A model generated the notes under the pieces. That model was not told the origin of the DNA and ran no database searches. It was given only the letters and a program-made list of their open reading frames with translations. The translations under genes were made by a program, and so were the position numbers. This document shows, piece by piece, positions 1 through 8,574 of a stretch of 64,000 nt of DNA (the first letter of the stretch is position 1; every line of letters starts with the position of its first letter). This DNA comes from an uncultured Clostridia bacterium. Its GTDB lineage: Bacteria > Bacillota > Clostridia > Christensenellales > Aristaeellaceae. The DNA is taken from assembly GCA_947166385.1 (NCBI GenBank), contig CAMVEB010000001.1, forward strand, positions 292,649 to 356,648, written 5' to 3'.

Positions 1-641
1 TCGGTACACTTGGCCTGCTCGGCCGCATCGTTCACAATGGCGCGCAGCGCGTTGCTGGAGAAGGTGGCGCCTGATACGCCGTCCACGCCGGTACCGTTGG
101 CAGTGATGATTTCAGGAATCATGGTGTCGAAAGCGACATCTCCGACATGAGCGGTTTCCACGGAGGAAACGATCTCAATCGCCTGAATCGCGCTGTCGGT
201 GAAGGTAACCTTTGCGGTCACGTTGCCGTTGTAGCCGTAGGCAGTCGCTTCATACTCACCAGCTGTGAAGGCCAGTTCTCCGGCAGGTTCGTCGCTGCCG
301 CCGGCCAGAGCGCTGTTGACCGCTTCGATCACCGCGGTGCTGGTGAAGGTCGCGCCGGTCTTGGCGTCAACGCCGTCGGTTCCGCCAGCCGCGAGGATCG
401 CCTCGATCAGTTTTTCAACGCTGTCCGCCCGCTGAATGCCGGCGGTGCTGTAGGTCTCTCCGGAGTCGTCCACGGTCAGGGCGACGACTTTGCCGTCTTC
501 GATGGTCACTTCAACGGTGACCTGGCTGGCAAAGCCCTGGGCGGAAGCCGTCTTTGTTTCCGCGGAAGCAAAGGCAACGCAGCCCAGTACCAGGCAGAGA
601 GACAGGATCAGAGAAACAAGTTTTTTCATGGGTTTCTTCAT
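1..641 (-). CDS. FMN-binding domain exported protein (3' end outside window)
   Basis: About 213 residues are visible, running off the left edge. A signal peptide (residues 1 to about 28) is followed by two tandem FMN_bind repeats with the flavinylation-type motifs TGATFTST (near 95) and SGATFSSN (near 191). In this family the Thr of the S/TGAT motif accepts FMN covalently from ApbE, so the protein is probably an extracytoplasmic flavin electron carrier. The signal peptide contains VLGC, so it could be a lipoprotein, although a cut after AFASA is equally possible. Start 641 has an AAGGGG site 5 nt upstream; the in-frame ATG at 629 is an alternative. Promoter and operator lie at 706-735. Confidence 0.85.
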   Translation of the reverse strand, partial: MKKPMKKLVSLILSLCLVLGCVAFASAETKTASAQGFASQVTVEVTIEDGKVVALTVDDSGETYSTAGIQRADSVEKLIEAILAAGGTDGVDAKTGATFTSTAVIEAVNSALAGGSDEPAGELAFTAGEYEATAYGYNGNVTAKVTFTDSAIQAIEIVSSVETAHVGDVAFDTMIPEIITANGTGVDGVSGATFSSNALRAIVNDAAEQAKCT

Positions 642-671
642 CCTTTCCCCTTTATAATTTTGGAACGCGAT

Positions 672-692
672 GACAAATTCTACAAATTTGTC
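672..692. repeat. Perfect 8-bp inverted repeat in the 5' leader
   Basis: GACAAATT (672-679), a 5-nt centre and AATTTGTC (685-692) form a perfect inverted repeat shortly after the expected transcription start of the FMN-binding gene. It could be a second operator or a short RNA hairpin; I do not recognise the motif. Confidence 0.5.
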
Positions 693-705
693 CGCACAAC
701 ATAGA

Positions 706-735
706 ATTATAATACATCGCAAACGATTGCGTCAA
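706..735 (-). promoter_or_regulatory. Sigma-A promoter with LacI-type operator in the spacer
   Basis: On the minus strand TTGACG (735-730), an 18-nt spacer and TATAAT (711-706) precede the FMN-binding gene. The spacer holds the near-palindrome ACGCAATCGTTTGCGA (732-717), which resembles LacI/PurR-family operators. Repressor binding here would block RNA polymerase. The regulator is not in the window. Confidence 0.65.
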
Positions 736-996
736 TCCTTGTTTTTGTCATTTGATACGGTGCAACAGCCGTTTTTGTCTCGTTTCTGAGAGTTCAGCCT
801 CCTCACTCTTTTCAGTTTCCTATTTGCCTGTTTTTCCTCGAATCTATCGTTATCCTGTCAATAAGTTTTTGCGAATTCTTTCCTGTCTTTGTCAGCAACG
901 TATTCCTGACCTGGTGAACAAGACAACGCTGGTAGCTTCATTGCTGTTGTAGGGTAAAAAAGCAATGGGCCGATGACAGTGTAATCTGCCATCGGC

Positions 997-1416
997 TCAG
1001 ATCGTAGACAAAGTGGTCTTAGCAAGCAATTGCTTATAAGAATATTGGTTATTATGTGTAGCAAGCTCTCCGAGAAGAACCGTCATTAACATGTATACAC
1101 CCTGTTCTGTAAACGCATATGGATTATACTTAAGATTTGAGCCACGACCGGTTCCTCTTTTCAATGTGAAATTTTTGCACCTTGAAAGTTCTGCGGTCTC
1201 CTCATTTGTCAATTGATACATGAAATCATCGCCTTCAAATTTGGCTGCATTGTTCTTTACCTGGCGATTAAAATTCTTTGTCTCATAACCGTAAATCTCC
1301 GCCAACTCAAAATCAAGCATAACCTCCACACCCCGGACAATATAAATCTTGTCTCGGATGGTGTGTTCATCCACAATGGCGATCTCCGTAATCTCAGGCT
1401 TCTTCTGTTCGTCCAT
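997..1416 (-). pseudogene. ORF6N domain protein, truncated
   Basis: 139 residues. The N-terminal 110 or so match the ORF6N (KilA-N-like) DNA-binding domain of phage antirepressor-like proteins: a VRGVEVMLDFELAEIYG segment, an FMYQLTNEE segment and the hallmark YAFTEQGVYML. In the family the chain continues with GELA..., a long helical region and 100 or more further residues. Here it diverges right after GELATH into an unrelated tail and stops, so the C-terminal half is missing. The ribosome site AGGAGG 5 nt before ATG 1416 is intact. These genes are commonly of phage or mobile origin. It may still give a free ORF6N domain, but I treat it as a remnant. Confidence 0.7.
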
Positions 1417-1893
1417 GCTGACCTCCTGGTGATTACTTCAGTTGAAGGCTGACCATACTTTCTTCAACAGAAAAGTACGTACCGGCACGGACAGAATTCT
1501 ACCAAAAAATCATCGACTGACAATGTCTTCAACGAGCATTTCTTTGTCTCCGCGTCTCTGTCCTATAAGCGCCTCACGTTCCGTTTCTATGCTCTTTGCC
1601 GGGTGTTTTCCCGCTGGCTTTCCACGAGTCACCTCACACCCCCACAACGGCAACTGTGGGCACCCAGCACCAACAGCACCTCTGCGGATAGCTGAATCTG
1701 CGTGACAGAAGCGCTGGAAGCGTTGCCTCATAAAGCCCGGAAGCACTTATGGTAGTAGAATAGTAGTAAAATCCGCATCCATATGCATTCGCCAAGCCTG
1801 TGATAATCCTTACAGCGGCAATCGCGGGCGTACATCTTAACAGCATGAATTCCCGATCCATTTATAAAAGCTTTGATATCATTCTGGAAAACA
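1417..1893. other. Intergenic region without a supported gene
   Basis: Short open frames occur on both strands but none has a ribosome site with recognisable protein content. Near 1760-1915 a plus-strand frame reads as a possible C-terminal fragment but matches no family I know. The region may be the remains of the element that carried the ORF6N gene. Confidence 0.4.
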
Positions 1894-2637
1894 TTAAGCC
1901 TCAGCAGGTGCCTTGTTACTTCTGCTTTTCATGACATAGATCAGCACAAAGTTCAGGATCCGATTCAACCCCCTGGATAAATACTCCCGGTCTCTGATCG
2001 CGTACTCATGGCCGGTGTTGAACCAGTCATCCCAGGCTTCATCATAGCATTCGGCCTCCATGACGGAAATGCAGCGCCGATCTCTGCATTCCTTTTCAAG
2101 CATGGATTTCCACCAATCGACTGTTTTGAAACACAGGGAATCATCACCTTCCGCCCAGGTTTCAAAAAGCGTACGGATTTCTCCCTGCGGTTTCTCTCTG
2201 AGACCAGGAATGGCAATCATAATGGAGCCACCCGAGCGGACAAACGGCAGAATCCTGTCGGCAAATATTCCTTCTTTGCATCCGAAATAGTGATAGGAGT
2301 CCACACTGACAATGGCGTCGAACCAGCCCTGAGCGAAGGGCATATTCAGCGCGTCGCCGTGGATCGGTATGATCCGGTCCTCCAGGGATAGATCCCGGAT
2401 CCGCTTCAGGTTGTCTGTTGCGTCTACCCAGAGATCGAAGGCGTAAACGGATTTCGCGGAAGTTTCATTCGCCAGGAAAATGGACGTCAGGGCCATGCCG
2501 CAGCCAAGGTCCAGCGTCCGGTCATAGCACGTGTTATAAGGGTTTTTGCGGATCAGTTCGTCCAGCAGTCGGAATGAATTGGGTCCCATCAGGTAATCTT
2601 TTGTAAAGTATTTCCTATAACGATCTGCTCTGTTCAT
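1894..2637 (-). CDS. Class I SAM-dependent methyltransferase
   Basis: 247 residues, cytoplasmic. The SAM-binding motif I is LDLGCGMALTS (near 43-53), followed by an acidic end of strand 2 (AFDLW), HGDALNMPF (motif post-II) and FDAIVSVDSYHYFG (motif IV region), the layout of Methyltransf_11/25 enzymes. The substrate cannot be read from the sequence. Start 2637 is chosen because AAGGAGG lies 10 nt upstream, inside the last codons of the preceding mutS2-like gene, which ends at 2644. The two are therefore probably co-transcribed and perhaps translationally coupled. Confidence 0.85.
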   Translation of the reverse strand: MNRADRYRKYFTKDYLMGPNSFRLLDELIRKNPYNTCYDRTLDLGCGMALTSIFLANETSAKSVYAFDLWVDATDNLKRIRDLSLEDRIIPIHGDALNMPFAQGWFDAIVSVDSYHYFGCKEGIFADRILPFVRSGGSIMIAIPGLREKPQGEIRTLFETWAEGDDSLCFKTVDWWKSMLEKECRDRRCISVMEAECYDEAWDDWFNTGHEYAIRDREYLSRGLNRILNFVLIYVMKSRSNKAPAEA

Positions 2638-2643
2638 GTTGAA

Positions 2644-4551
2644 TCAGTCCTCCTTCTTCCCTTCCTTCACGATAATCACTGCGTCCGGATCAAACTTGCG
2701 GTCCATGGTATGCGCTGCCTTGCGGTTTGCCACCGTATCAAACACGATCGAGAAGTCATAATCCGGTGGATACAGCTGTTCCGCCGGCACCAGCAGCTTC
2801 AGCCGGTTATGCCGCACCGTCATCTTCCGGCCCTGCATCTGGATGATCACGTTCCCCTCGTCATCCGCAGGCTGAAAGACGACAGCGTTCTTTCTGTCCG
2901 GCAGCAGCATCACGCTGTCCCCCATGCTGAACCGCTCAAAGCTTCCTTCTTTCTTGGCCGGCAGCCGCTGCAGCCGGCCTGCGGGGATCCGCATCGGCTT
3001 TCGCACCGGTTCCGGCCGGGGGTTCAGTTTGCCGTCCGCCACCTGCCGGGCCCTCGCCAGCAGTCCCTCGTTCATCCCGAGACGGCGGGCGATCTCGATG
3101 GCGCAGCTTTCTCCGCTCAGCCCCATCTCCAGCCGGTAAAGTGGCATCAGGGAGACCCGGTCAAATGCCATTCGCGCGGAAATCACATGTTCCGTCTGCT
3201 CCGACCATTGTTTGATCTGCGGATCGTGCGTTGTTACCAGGAAGAAGCATCTGCGGCGAAGCAGTTCTTCCAGGATCGCCGCCGCCAGTCCGGAGCCCTC
3301 CGCCGGGTCTGTTCCGCTGCCCAGTTCATCGAGCAGAACCAGGCTCTCCCGACTGCATTCTTCCAGAATACGGATCACATTGGTCATATGCCCGGAAAAC
3401 GTGGACAGATTCTGACTGATACTCTGGCTGTCACCGATATCGCACAGGACGCGGTCCATCATGGCGATGGTTGTCCCTTCGCCGCAGGGAATATGCAGCC
3501 CGCTCTGCGCCATCATCGTCAGCAGTCCGACCGTCTTAAGGCATACTGTCTTTCCGCCGGTGTTGGGTCCGGTCACGGCAATACCGGCATCCGGCAGAGA
3601 GAGTTCCAGGTTCAGCGGTATGCAGGTCTCCTGATTCAGCAGCGGATGCCGGGCATCCACCAGGCGGATCCGGCGCTCCGTGGTCAGTTCCGCCGGACAT
3701 GCCTTCATCTCCATGCTCAGCTTTGCCCGGGCAAAGATCATATCCAGATCCGTCATGACGCGGATTGCGGCCCGCAGTGCATCCTCTTCTGAAGCAACAC
3801 GGTTGCTCAGTTCCCAGAGAATCCTTCTTTCCTCCGTATCGATAACGATCAGCAGTTCCTCCAGCTCCTGGCGCATGGCCAGTACAGAAGACGGTTCCAT
3901 AAAGACAGTACTGCCTTTTCCGGATGCGTCAATCACCCGTCCGGGAAAAGCGCTCTGAAAGCGTTTCTGGACCGGAATCACGAAAACGCCGTTCCTTTGC
4001 GTAATATAGGAATCTGCCAGTTCTTTTTTGTGGTGAAGAAGAACCTGGTTCAGTTTTTCCCGGATAGCCTGTTCCGTATGCTCCCGCCGGCGGCGAAGAT
4101 TCCGGAGCGCCGGGGAAGCGTCGTCCAGGATGGCGTCCTCCCGGATGGACCGTTCAATGTCATCCTCCAGTCCGTCCAGGTCCGGCAGTTCCGTATGCCA
4201 GGATGAGATCCCGGCGCTGAACATCTGTACGCCCTGAAGATAGCGCTGCAGCCGTTGAACGGTCGAACAGAACCGTGCGATGGAAGTCAGCTGCGCCGGC
4301 AGGAGCATCCCACCCTGCGCCGCCTGGATCAGGTTGTTCTCCGTTCCATCGGTGTCAGTCAGCGGCGGGGTCCCCGCGTTTTCCATCACGCAACGCGCTG
4401 CTGTCGTTTCTTCCATCCGGGCCCTGCAGAGCCCTTCGTTCAATATCGGCTCTGTCTCCCCGAGCCGCTTTCGGGCTGCCTGGGAAACCGCCTGTTCCTG
4501 CAATTGTCCGATGATCTGATCAAACCCGAGAGTCATCATATCCTGTGTCAT
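2644..4551 (-). CDS. MutS2-like ATPase lacking the Smr nuclease domain
   Basis: 635 residues. The MutS core/lever/clamp region (about 1-300) precedes a MutS-type ATPase domain with Walker A GPNTGGKT (328-335), Walker B LVLLDELGSGTDP (about 400-412) and the switch histidine in LVTTHD. A KOW-like segment follows at about 545-595. Full MutS2 proteins are about 780 residues and end in a Smr endonuclease domain; this one stops at a lysine/glutamate-rich tail and has none. MutS2 acts on recombination intermediates and, in Bacillus, on collided ribosomes. Without Smr this protein could bind and remodel but probably not cut. It is first in an operon with the downstream methyltransferase. Confidence 0.85.
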   Translation of the reverse strand: MTQDMMTLGFDQIIGQLQEQAVSQAARKRLGETEPILNEGLCRARMEETTAARCVMENAGTPPLTDTDGTENNLIQAAQGGMLLPAQLTSIARFCSTVQRLQRYLQGVQMFSAGISSWHTELPDLDGLEDDIERSIREDAILDDASPALRNLRRRREHTEQAIREKLNQVLLHHKKELADSYITQRNGVFVIPVQKRFQSAFPGRVIDASGKGSTVFMEPSSVLAMRQELEELLIVIDTEERRILWELSNRVASEEDALRAAIRVMTDLDMIFARAKLSMEMKACPAELTTERRIRLVDARHPLLNQETCIPLNLELSLPDAGIAVTGPNTGGKTVCLKTVGLLTMMAQSGLHIPCGEGTTIAMMDRVLCDIGDSQSISQNLSTFSGHMTNVIRILEECSRESLVLLDELGSGTDPAEGSGLAAAILEELLRRRCFFLVTTHDPQIKQWSEQTEHVISARMAFDRVSLMPLYRLEMGLSGESCAIEIARRLGMNEGLLARARQVADGKLNPRPEPVRKPMRIPAGRLQRLPAKKEGSFERFSMGDSVMLLPDRKNAVVFQPADDEGNVIIQMQGRKMTVRHNRLKLLVPAEQLYPPDYDFSIVFDTVANRKAAHTMDRKFDPDAVIIVKEGKKED

Positions 4552-4861
4552 GCCGTTTCCTCTTTCTCTGCTTTGATGGACATGAACAGAGAATCAGGGA
4601 GTGCGGCACAAAAGTGCAAACAAAAAAGTGCCCGGCATCTGTCCGTACCGCGTCATGGCATCAGCAAACAAGCGGTCATGTCACCGCATTTATTGATCAA
4701 CCATGCTCCCCGTTAACGAACCGACTCCAAACACACCTCCGCGGTGATTGCCCGCTCTTGTCGGGTTCACTGCTGACTCTATTATATTCCATTCGGTATC
4801 CGATGTCAAACGATTACATCTGCCCTCTGTGCGTCTCGTTTCTGATCCTTCGCCCTCTTTA
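4552..4861. other. Long untranslated leader upstream of the mutS2-like gene
   Basis: No gene is seen. On the minus strand the leader between the promoter and the start codon contains a run of seven T near 4626 after a GC-rich stretch. I do not see a convincing terminator stem or known riboswitch. Confidence 0.4.
4781..4809 (-). promoter_or_regulatory. Consensus sigma-A promoter for the mutS2-like gene
   Basis: TTGACA (4809-4804), a 17-nt spacer and TATAAT (4786-4781) on the minus strand, a perfect consensus. Transcription would start near 4774, leaving a leader of about 220 nt before the gene. Confidence 0.8.
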
Positions 4862-5992
4862 TCAGAGAGTCTTTTCCAGCGCGGTTTTGCAATCCTTCAG
4901 CAGGTCGATAATGGGCAGATGCTGAGGGCACACGCCCTGGCACTGGCCGCAGGCAATGCATTCTCCAGCTTTTCCCCTGCCCTGCGTAACGATGGAATAC
5001 TCCCGGAGCGTACGGAATTCCGGACTCCCCTTCCGTCGGTTCACAACATTGAAGATCTCCGGAATCGGGATATTCATCGGGCAGCCTTCCGTGCAGTAAT
5101 GGCAGGCAGTACAGGGAATGGATTTATCCGCGTTCAGGGCGTCCTGCGCCTCGTGAATCAGCCGGTATTCCTCCTCTTTCAGTGGAATATCCCGAATCGA
5201 CCGCAGATTGTCTTCCATCTGGCTGACATCGCTCATGCCGCTGAGCACCGCCAGGATGTTGTCCAGGCTGGCCGCGTACCGCAGCGCCCAGCTGGCGTAG
5301 GAGCGGCCGCTGCCTTCCCGGTCAAACACGGCTTTGACTTCCGGGATCGGATTCGCCAGGATGCCGCCCTTCACCGGCTCCATGATAACCACGGGTTTGC
5401 CGTGCGCCTTGCATATTCCCCAGTTTTTCCTGGATGCCACGCCGGGATTTTCCCAGTCGGCATAGTTGATCTGCAGCTGCACGAACTCCGTTTCCGGGTG
5501 TTTCGTCAGCAGTTCCTCCAACAATTCCGGATCAGAATGGAAAGAAAACCCCCAGTGGCGGATCAGTCCCTTTTCCTTCTGTTCCCGGACAAAGTCCCAC
5601 AGACCGTAATCTTCATATTTTTCGATGTTCGACCTCTGAATCGCGTGCAGAAGGTAGAAGTCAAGATAGCCTGCCCCCGTGCGTTCAAGGCTGGTAAAGA
5701 GTTCCTGCTTCGCGGTTTCCGCGTCCCGGACGCCGGCGGCATTCACGTTCAGTTTGGTGGCAAGCGTGTAGGCATTCCTGGGGAATCGGTCCGCAACCGC
5801 GGCCTTGAAGGCCGCTTCGCTTTCTCCTCCGTCATATACATAGGCGGTATCGAAATAGGTTCCGCCGGCTGCAATGAACTGGTCCGCCATCACGCAGACC
5901 TGTGGGACATCAATGCGTCCGTCCGCGAGCTTGGGAAGGCGCATGAGGCCAAAGCCCAGTTTGAATGGATTGATGTTGAACAATTCGTTCAT
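4862..5992 (-). CDS. Aldo/keto reductase with C-terminal 4Fe-4S ferredoxin domain
   Basis: 376 residues. The N-terminal AKR barrel has GFGLMRLP, FDTAYVYDGGESE (catalytic Asp and Tyr), ATKLN (Lys) and LLHAI. The C-terminal 90 residues carry two ferredoxin-like clusters, CTACHYCTEGCP and CIACGQCQGVCP, each followed by a proline, as in the AKR family fused to a 4Fe-4S dicluster domain found in anaerobes. It probably reduces an unknown carbonyl with NAD(P)H, with the clusters passing electrons. Start 5992 (GGAGG 7 nt upstream) is preferred over longer frames, which only run antisense to the PfkB gene. It is transcribed divergently from the kinase at 6125. Confidence 0.9.
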   Translation of the reverse strand: MNELFNINPFKLGFGLMRLPKLADGRIDVPQVCVMADQFIAAGGTYFDTAYVYDGGESEAAFKAAVADRFPRNAYTLATKLNVNAAGVRDAETAKQELFTSLERTGAGYLDFYLLHAIQRSNIEKYEDYGLWDFVREQKEKGLIRHWGFSFHSDPELLEELLTKHPETEFVQLQINYADWENPGVASRKNWGICKAHGKPVVIMEPVKGGILANPIPEVKAVFDREGSGRSYASWALRYAASLDNILAVLSGMSDVSQMEDNLRSIRDIPLKEEEYRLIHEAQDALNADKSIPCTACHYCTEGCPMNIPIPEIFNVVNRRKGSPEFRTLREYSIVTQGRGKAGECIACGQCQGVCPQHLPIIDLLKDCKTALEKTL

Positions 5993-6031
5993 CCTGATAC
6001 CTCCGTCTCTGTTTTTTCGCTTGTTTTTTCC

Positions 6032-6060
6032 ATCATAGCCATGAAAATCCGTGATGTCAA
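6032..6060 (-). promoter_or_regulatory. Sigma-A promoter for the aldo/keto reductase
   Basis: TTGACA (6060-6055), a 17-nt spacer and TATGAT (6037-6032) on the minus strand, 40 nt before the start codon. Confidence 0.8.
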
Positions 6061-6065
6061 TCCCA

Positions 6066-6095
6066 TTGTGCATTCCCCGCTTTCTATGGTAAGAT
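6066..6095 (+). promoter_or_regulatory. Likely sigma-A promoter for the PfkB kinase
   Basis: TTGTGC (6066-6071), an 18-nt spacer and TAAGAT (6090-6095), back to back with the reductase promoter and 29 nt before the kinase start. Confidence 0.6.
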
Positions 6096-6124
6096 GGTAA
6101 AAAAGCAGGAAAGAAGGGGATCCT

Positions 6125-7054
6125 ATGGGTATCGCGGTGATCGGGGCCATTTTTGTGGATATCAAAGGCTATCCTTCCAGCACTTATATCCCCGGCGGCA
6201 GGAACGCCGGCAAGGTCCGGTACGTGCACGGCGGTGTCAGCCGGAATATTGCGGAGGATTTGGGCAATCTCAGCCTGAATCCGTGTTTTCTTTCCCTGAT
6301 CGATGAAAGCGGCACCGGCGAGGATGTCCTTCGCCGCCTCCGGGAGCATGGGGTGGATACACGCTATATCCGACGCGTTCCGGATGGCATGGGCGCCTGG
6401 CTCGCTGTCTTTGACAATTGCAATGATGTCTGTGCCTCCATCTCCAACCGGCCGGATCTGATGCCGCTGCTGGATACGCTGCATGAGTCCGGGAATGAGA
6501 TCTTCCGTTCCGCCGACAGCGTTCTCCTGGAGCTGGATCTGGAGCAGCCCCTGGTGGAAGAAATCTACCGCCTGAAAAGTAAATACGGCACGCGCGTTTA
6601 CGCGGCCGTATCGAATATCAACATTGCGCTGGATCGCCGGGAATACCTGCGGAATACGGATTGCTTCGTCTGCAACCGGCAGGAAGCCGGTATTCTCTTC
6701 TCCCGGGAGTTTGAAAATCAGGGTCCGGATTCCCTGGCCTCGCTGCTGGCTGGCTGTGTGGAGGACGGCAACATCCCCGCCATGGTCGTCACCCTGGGGG
6801 CGGACGGCGCGGTCTGGGCGGACCGGGAGGGGCGTTTCGGTGTCTGTCCTCCCCAGCAGGTTCCCGTGGCGGATACCACTGGCGCGGGCGATTCCTTCTT
6901 CGCGGGGGTTGCCGCCGGTCTGACCTATGGCAAGGATCTCTCCGAAGCCTGCGCTATCGGAACGCGCCTGGCCTCTTCCGTCATCTGCACCCTGGAGAAT
7001 ACCTGCCCGCGCTTCCTTCCCTCCGAGCTGGGGCTGAAGATTCCGGGGGATTAA
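6125..7054 (+). CDS. PfkB-family carbohydrate/nucleoside kinase
   Basis: 309 residues. The family signature near the C-terminus is DTTGAGDSFFAG, containing the catalytic Asp and the anion hole. The N-terminal GG-containing motif is GGVSRNIAEDLGNL, of the type seen in pseudouridine and adenosine-like kinases. Its substrate is a sugar or nucleoside, but which one is not decided by the sequence. The gene is divergent from the reductase and converges on the esterase, with which it overlaps by 4 nt (7051-7054). Confidence 0.85.
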   Translation: MGIAVIGAIFVDIKGYPSSTYIPGGRNAGKVRYVHGGVSRNIAEDLGNLSLNPCFLSLIDESGTGEDVLRRLREHGVDTRYIRRVPDGMGAWLAVFDNCNDVCASISNRPDLMPLLDTLHESGNEIFRSADSVLLELDLEQPLVEEIYRLKSKYGTRVYAAVSNINIALDRREYLRNTDCFVCNRQEAGILFSREFENQGPDSLASLLAGCVEDGNIPAMVVTLGADGAVWADREGRFGVCPPQQVPVADTTGAGDSFFAGVAAGLTYGKDLSEACAIGTRLASSVICTLENTCPRFLPSELGLKIPGD

Positions 7055-7062
7055 ATCCCCCG
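7044..7062. terminator. GC-rich palindrome shared by convergent stop codons
   Basis: The 19-nt palindrome has arms CGGGGGATT and AATCCCCCG and contains both stop codons of the convergent PfkB and esterase genes. It could serve as a compact bidirectional stop, but there is no T-run. Confidence 0.4.
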
Positions 7063-8574
7063 CATTCTCTCCATAATCCGCTCCGTCAGGAACTGTTTCA
7101 GCGGGGACAGCGGTTCCGTCTCCGCTCTGGCCCCGTCTCCGGTAAACCGCATGGTGCAGGGAGCTGCCGCGGACCAGGCCTGCCATTCCGGCAGCGTCTC
7201 CCCGTTCAGGTCCTTCCCGTTCGGATCTCCGCTGCTGATAAAGTTGCAGAAATAGTCGCACATCTGCCGTGCCAGGTCATAATGCCTTCCCACGAAGGGG
7301 CGCCAGCACTTTGCCAGCGTTTCAAACCAGAACCACAGATCGGAGGAATGGAAGGTCCCGGGGTTGTCCCATCCGGGAATGTCCGGATCGAAGCAGTAGC
7401 AGTAACCTTTTTTCCCCTGCTCCGCCTTGTCTCCGAGAACGCCTTTCACGGTGCATTCAATTCCGCTCACAGGAGCATACCCGGCTTCCCCGGCTTTTTT
7501 CCGGCTCTCCGGAATTGCCAGAAAATTGTCTGCCTGTTCGCCGAACAGGCGTTTTGCCTCCCCGGCCAGTTCAGTCTCATCCTTTGCTTCGATGGTGTTC
7601 AGGAATTCGGAGGAGGTGTTTCCGGCCATCATGGCCACATCCTGGCACTTTCCTGCCCGGTAAAGAGCGATGGGGTCGCCGACGCAGAACAGGTCATCCT
7701 GCACCGTGAAGAAAGGCACATGGCTCTCCATATATTTTTCATAGCTCCGCTGCAGCGTCACCGCGTCCACCGCCCGGGCTTCCTTCAGGTTCCTGACCCC
7801 CAGGAAGGCAAAGAAATCCTCGCCTTTTTTCTCCGCGTCAGCCAGCTTCTCCGGCCGTCCGATCTCCCTGCGCAGATAGGGATCAAAGATCATCGCGCTC
7901 ATGACGACCGCGTTGGAGAACAGACCGCTGTTCCCCGGGCAGGCCACCTGGGACATGACGCTCCCGCCGCCGGCGCTCTGCCCGGCAATGGTCACCCGAT
8001 CCGGATCCCCGCCGAAGGCGGCGATATTTCGCTGCACCCAGCGCAGGCCGGCCTGCTGATCCAGGTTGCCGAAATTGGCCGGAGCATCCGGCTGCTCCCG
8101 GGTAATCTCCGGGTGCGTCAGAAATCCCAGCGCTCCGACCCGGTAATTCACCGTCACCACGATGATCCCGCGCCGGGCGATCCGTTCCCCGTCAAACTCC
8201 ATCTCCGCCGGATATCCGCACTGCAGACCGCCGCCGAAGAACCAGACCAGCACCGGCTTTTTCTCATCAGCCTTTTTGGCGTTAGTCCAGATGTTCAGGT
8301 ACAGGCAGTCCTCGCCCATCGGGATTTCCGGATCCACATGCCATTCCCGGCAGTAGATGTCGTCTCCCAGTCCTGGAATCCACTGCATCGAGATCGGGGC
8401 AAACCGGGACGTGTCCCGTACGCCGGCCCAGTTTTCGCAGGGCTGCGGAGCCCGCCAGCGGTTTTTCCCGGTCGGCGGCGCGGCAAAAGGAATCCCCTTG
8501 AAGGCTGTAATGCGCGGATCCGCCGCTTCGATTCCGCGAACCCAGCCGTTTTCCGTCTTAACCTGTCTCAGCAT
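7051..8574 (-). CDS. Type-B carboxylesterase (alpha/beta hydrolase)
   Basis: 507 residues, no signal peptide, so probably cytoplasmic. Family hallmarks: FKGIPFAAPP, EDCLYLNIW, the oxyanion-hole FFGGGLQCG, and the nucleophile elbow GQSAGGGS. The start at 8574 is chosen because GGAGG lies 8 nt upstream. Its ATG overlaps the TGA of the beta-helix gene (ATGCTGA), so the pair is translationally coupled. In this carbohydrate locus it likely removes acyl groups (acetyl or feruloyl-type) from imported oligosaccharides; that role is inferred from context only. Confidence 0.9.
   Translation of the reverse strand: MLRQVKTENGWVRGIEAADPRITAFKGIPFAAPPTGKNRWRAPQPCENWAGVRDTSRFAPISMQWIPGLGDDIYCREWHVDPEIPMGEDCLYLNIWTNAKKADEKKPVLVWFFGGGLQCGYPAEMEFDGERIARRGIIVVTVNYRVGALGFLTHPEITREQPDAPANFGNLDQQAGLRWVQRNIAAFGGDPDRVTIAGQSAGGGSVMSQVACPGNSGLFSNAVVMSAMIFDPYLRREIGRPEKLADAEKKGEDFFAFLGVRNLKEARAVDAVTLQRSYEKYMESHVPFFTVQDDLFCVGDPIALYRAGKCQDVAMMAGNTSSEFLNTIEAKDETELAGEAKRLFGEQADNFLAIPESRKKAGEAGYAPVSGIECTVKGVLGDKAEQGKKGYCYCFDPDIPGWDNPGTFHSSDLWFWFETLAKCWRPFVGRHYDLARQMCDYFCNFISSGDPNGKDLNGETLPEWQAWSAAAPCTMRFTGDGARAETEPLSPLKQFLTERIMERMRGI

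Noticed and set aside
5993..7261. A very long minus-strand frame extends the aldo/keto reductase by over 400 residues
   Set aside because: The added part is antisense to the PfkB gene and has no family features; a good promoter and ribosome site support the start at 5992.
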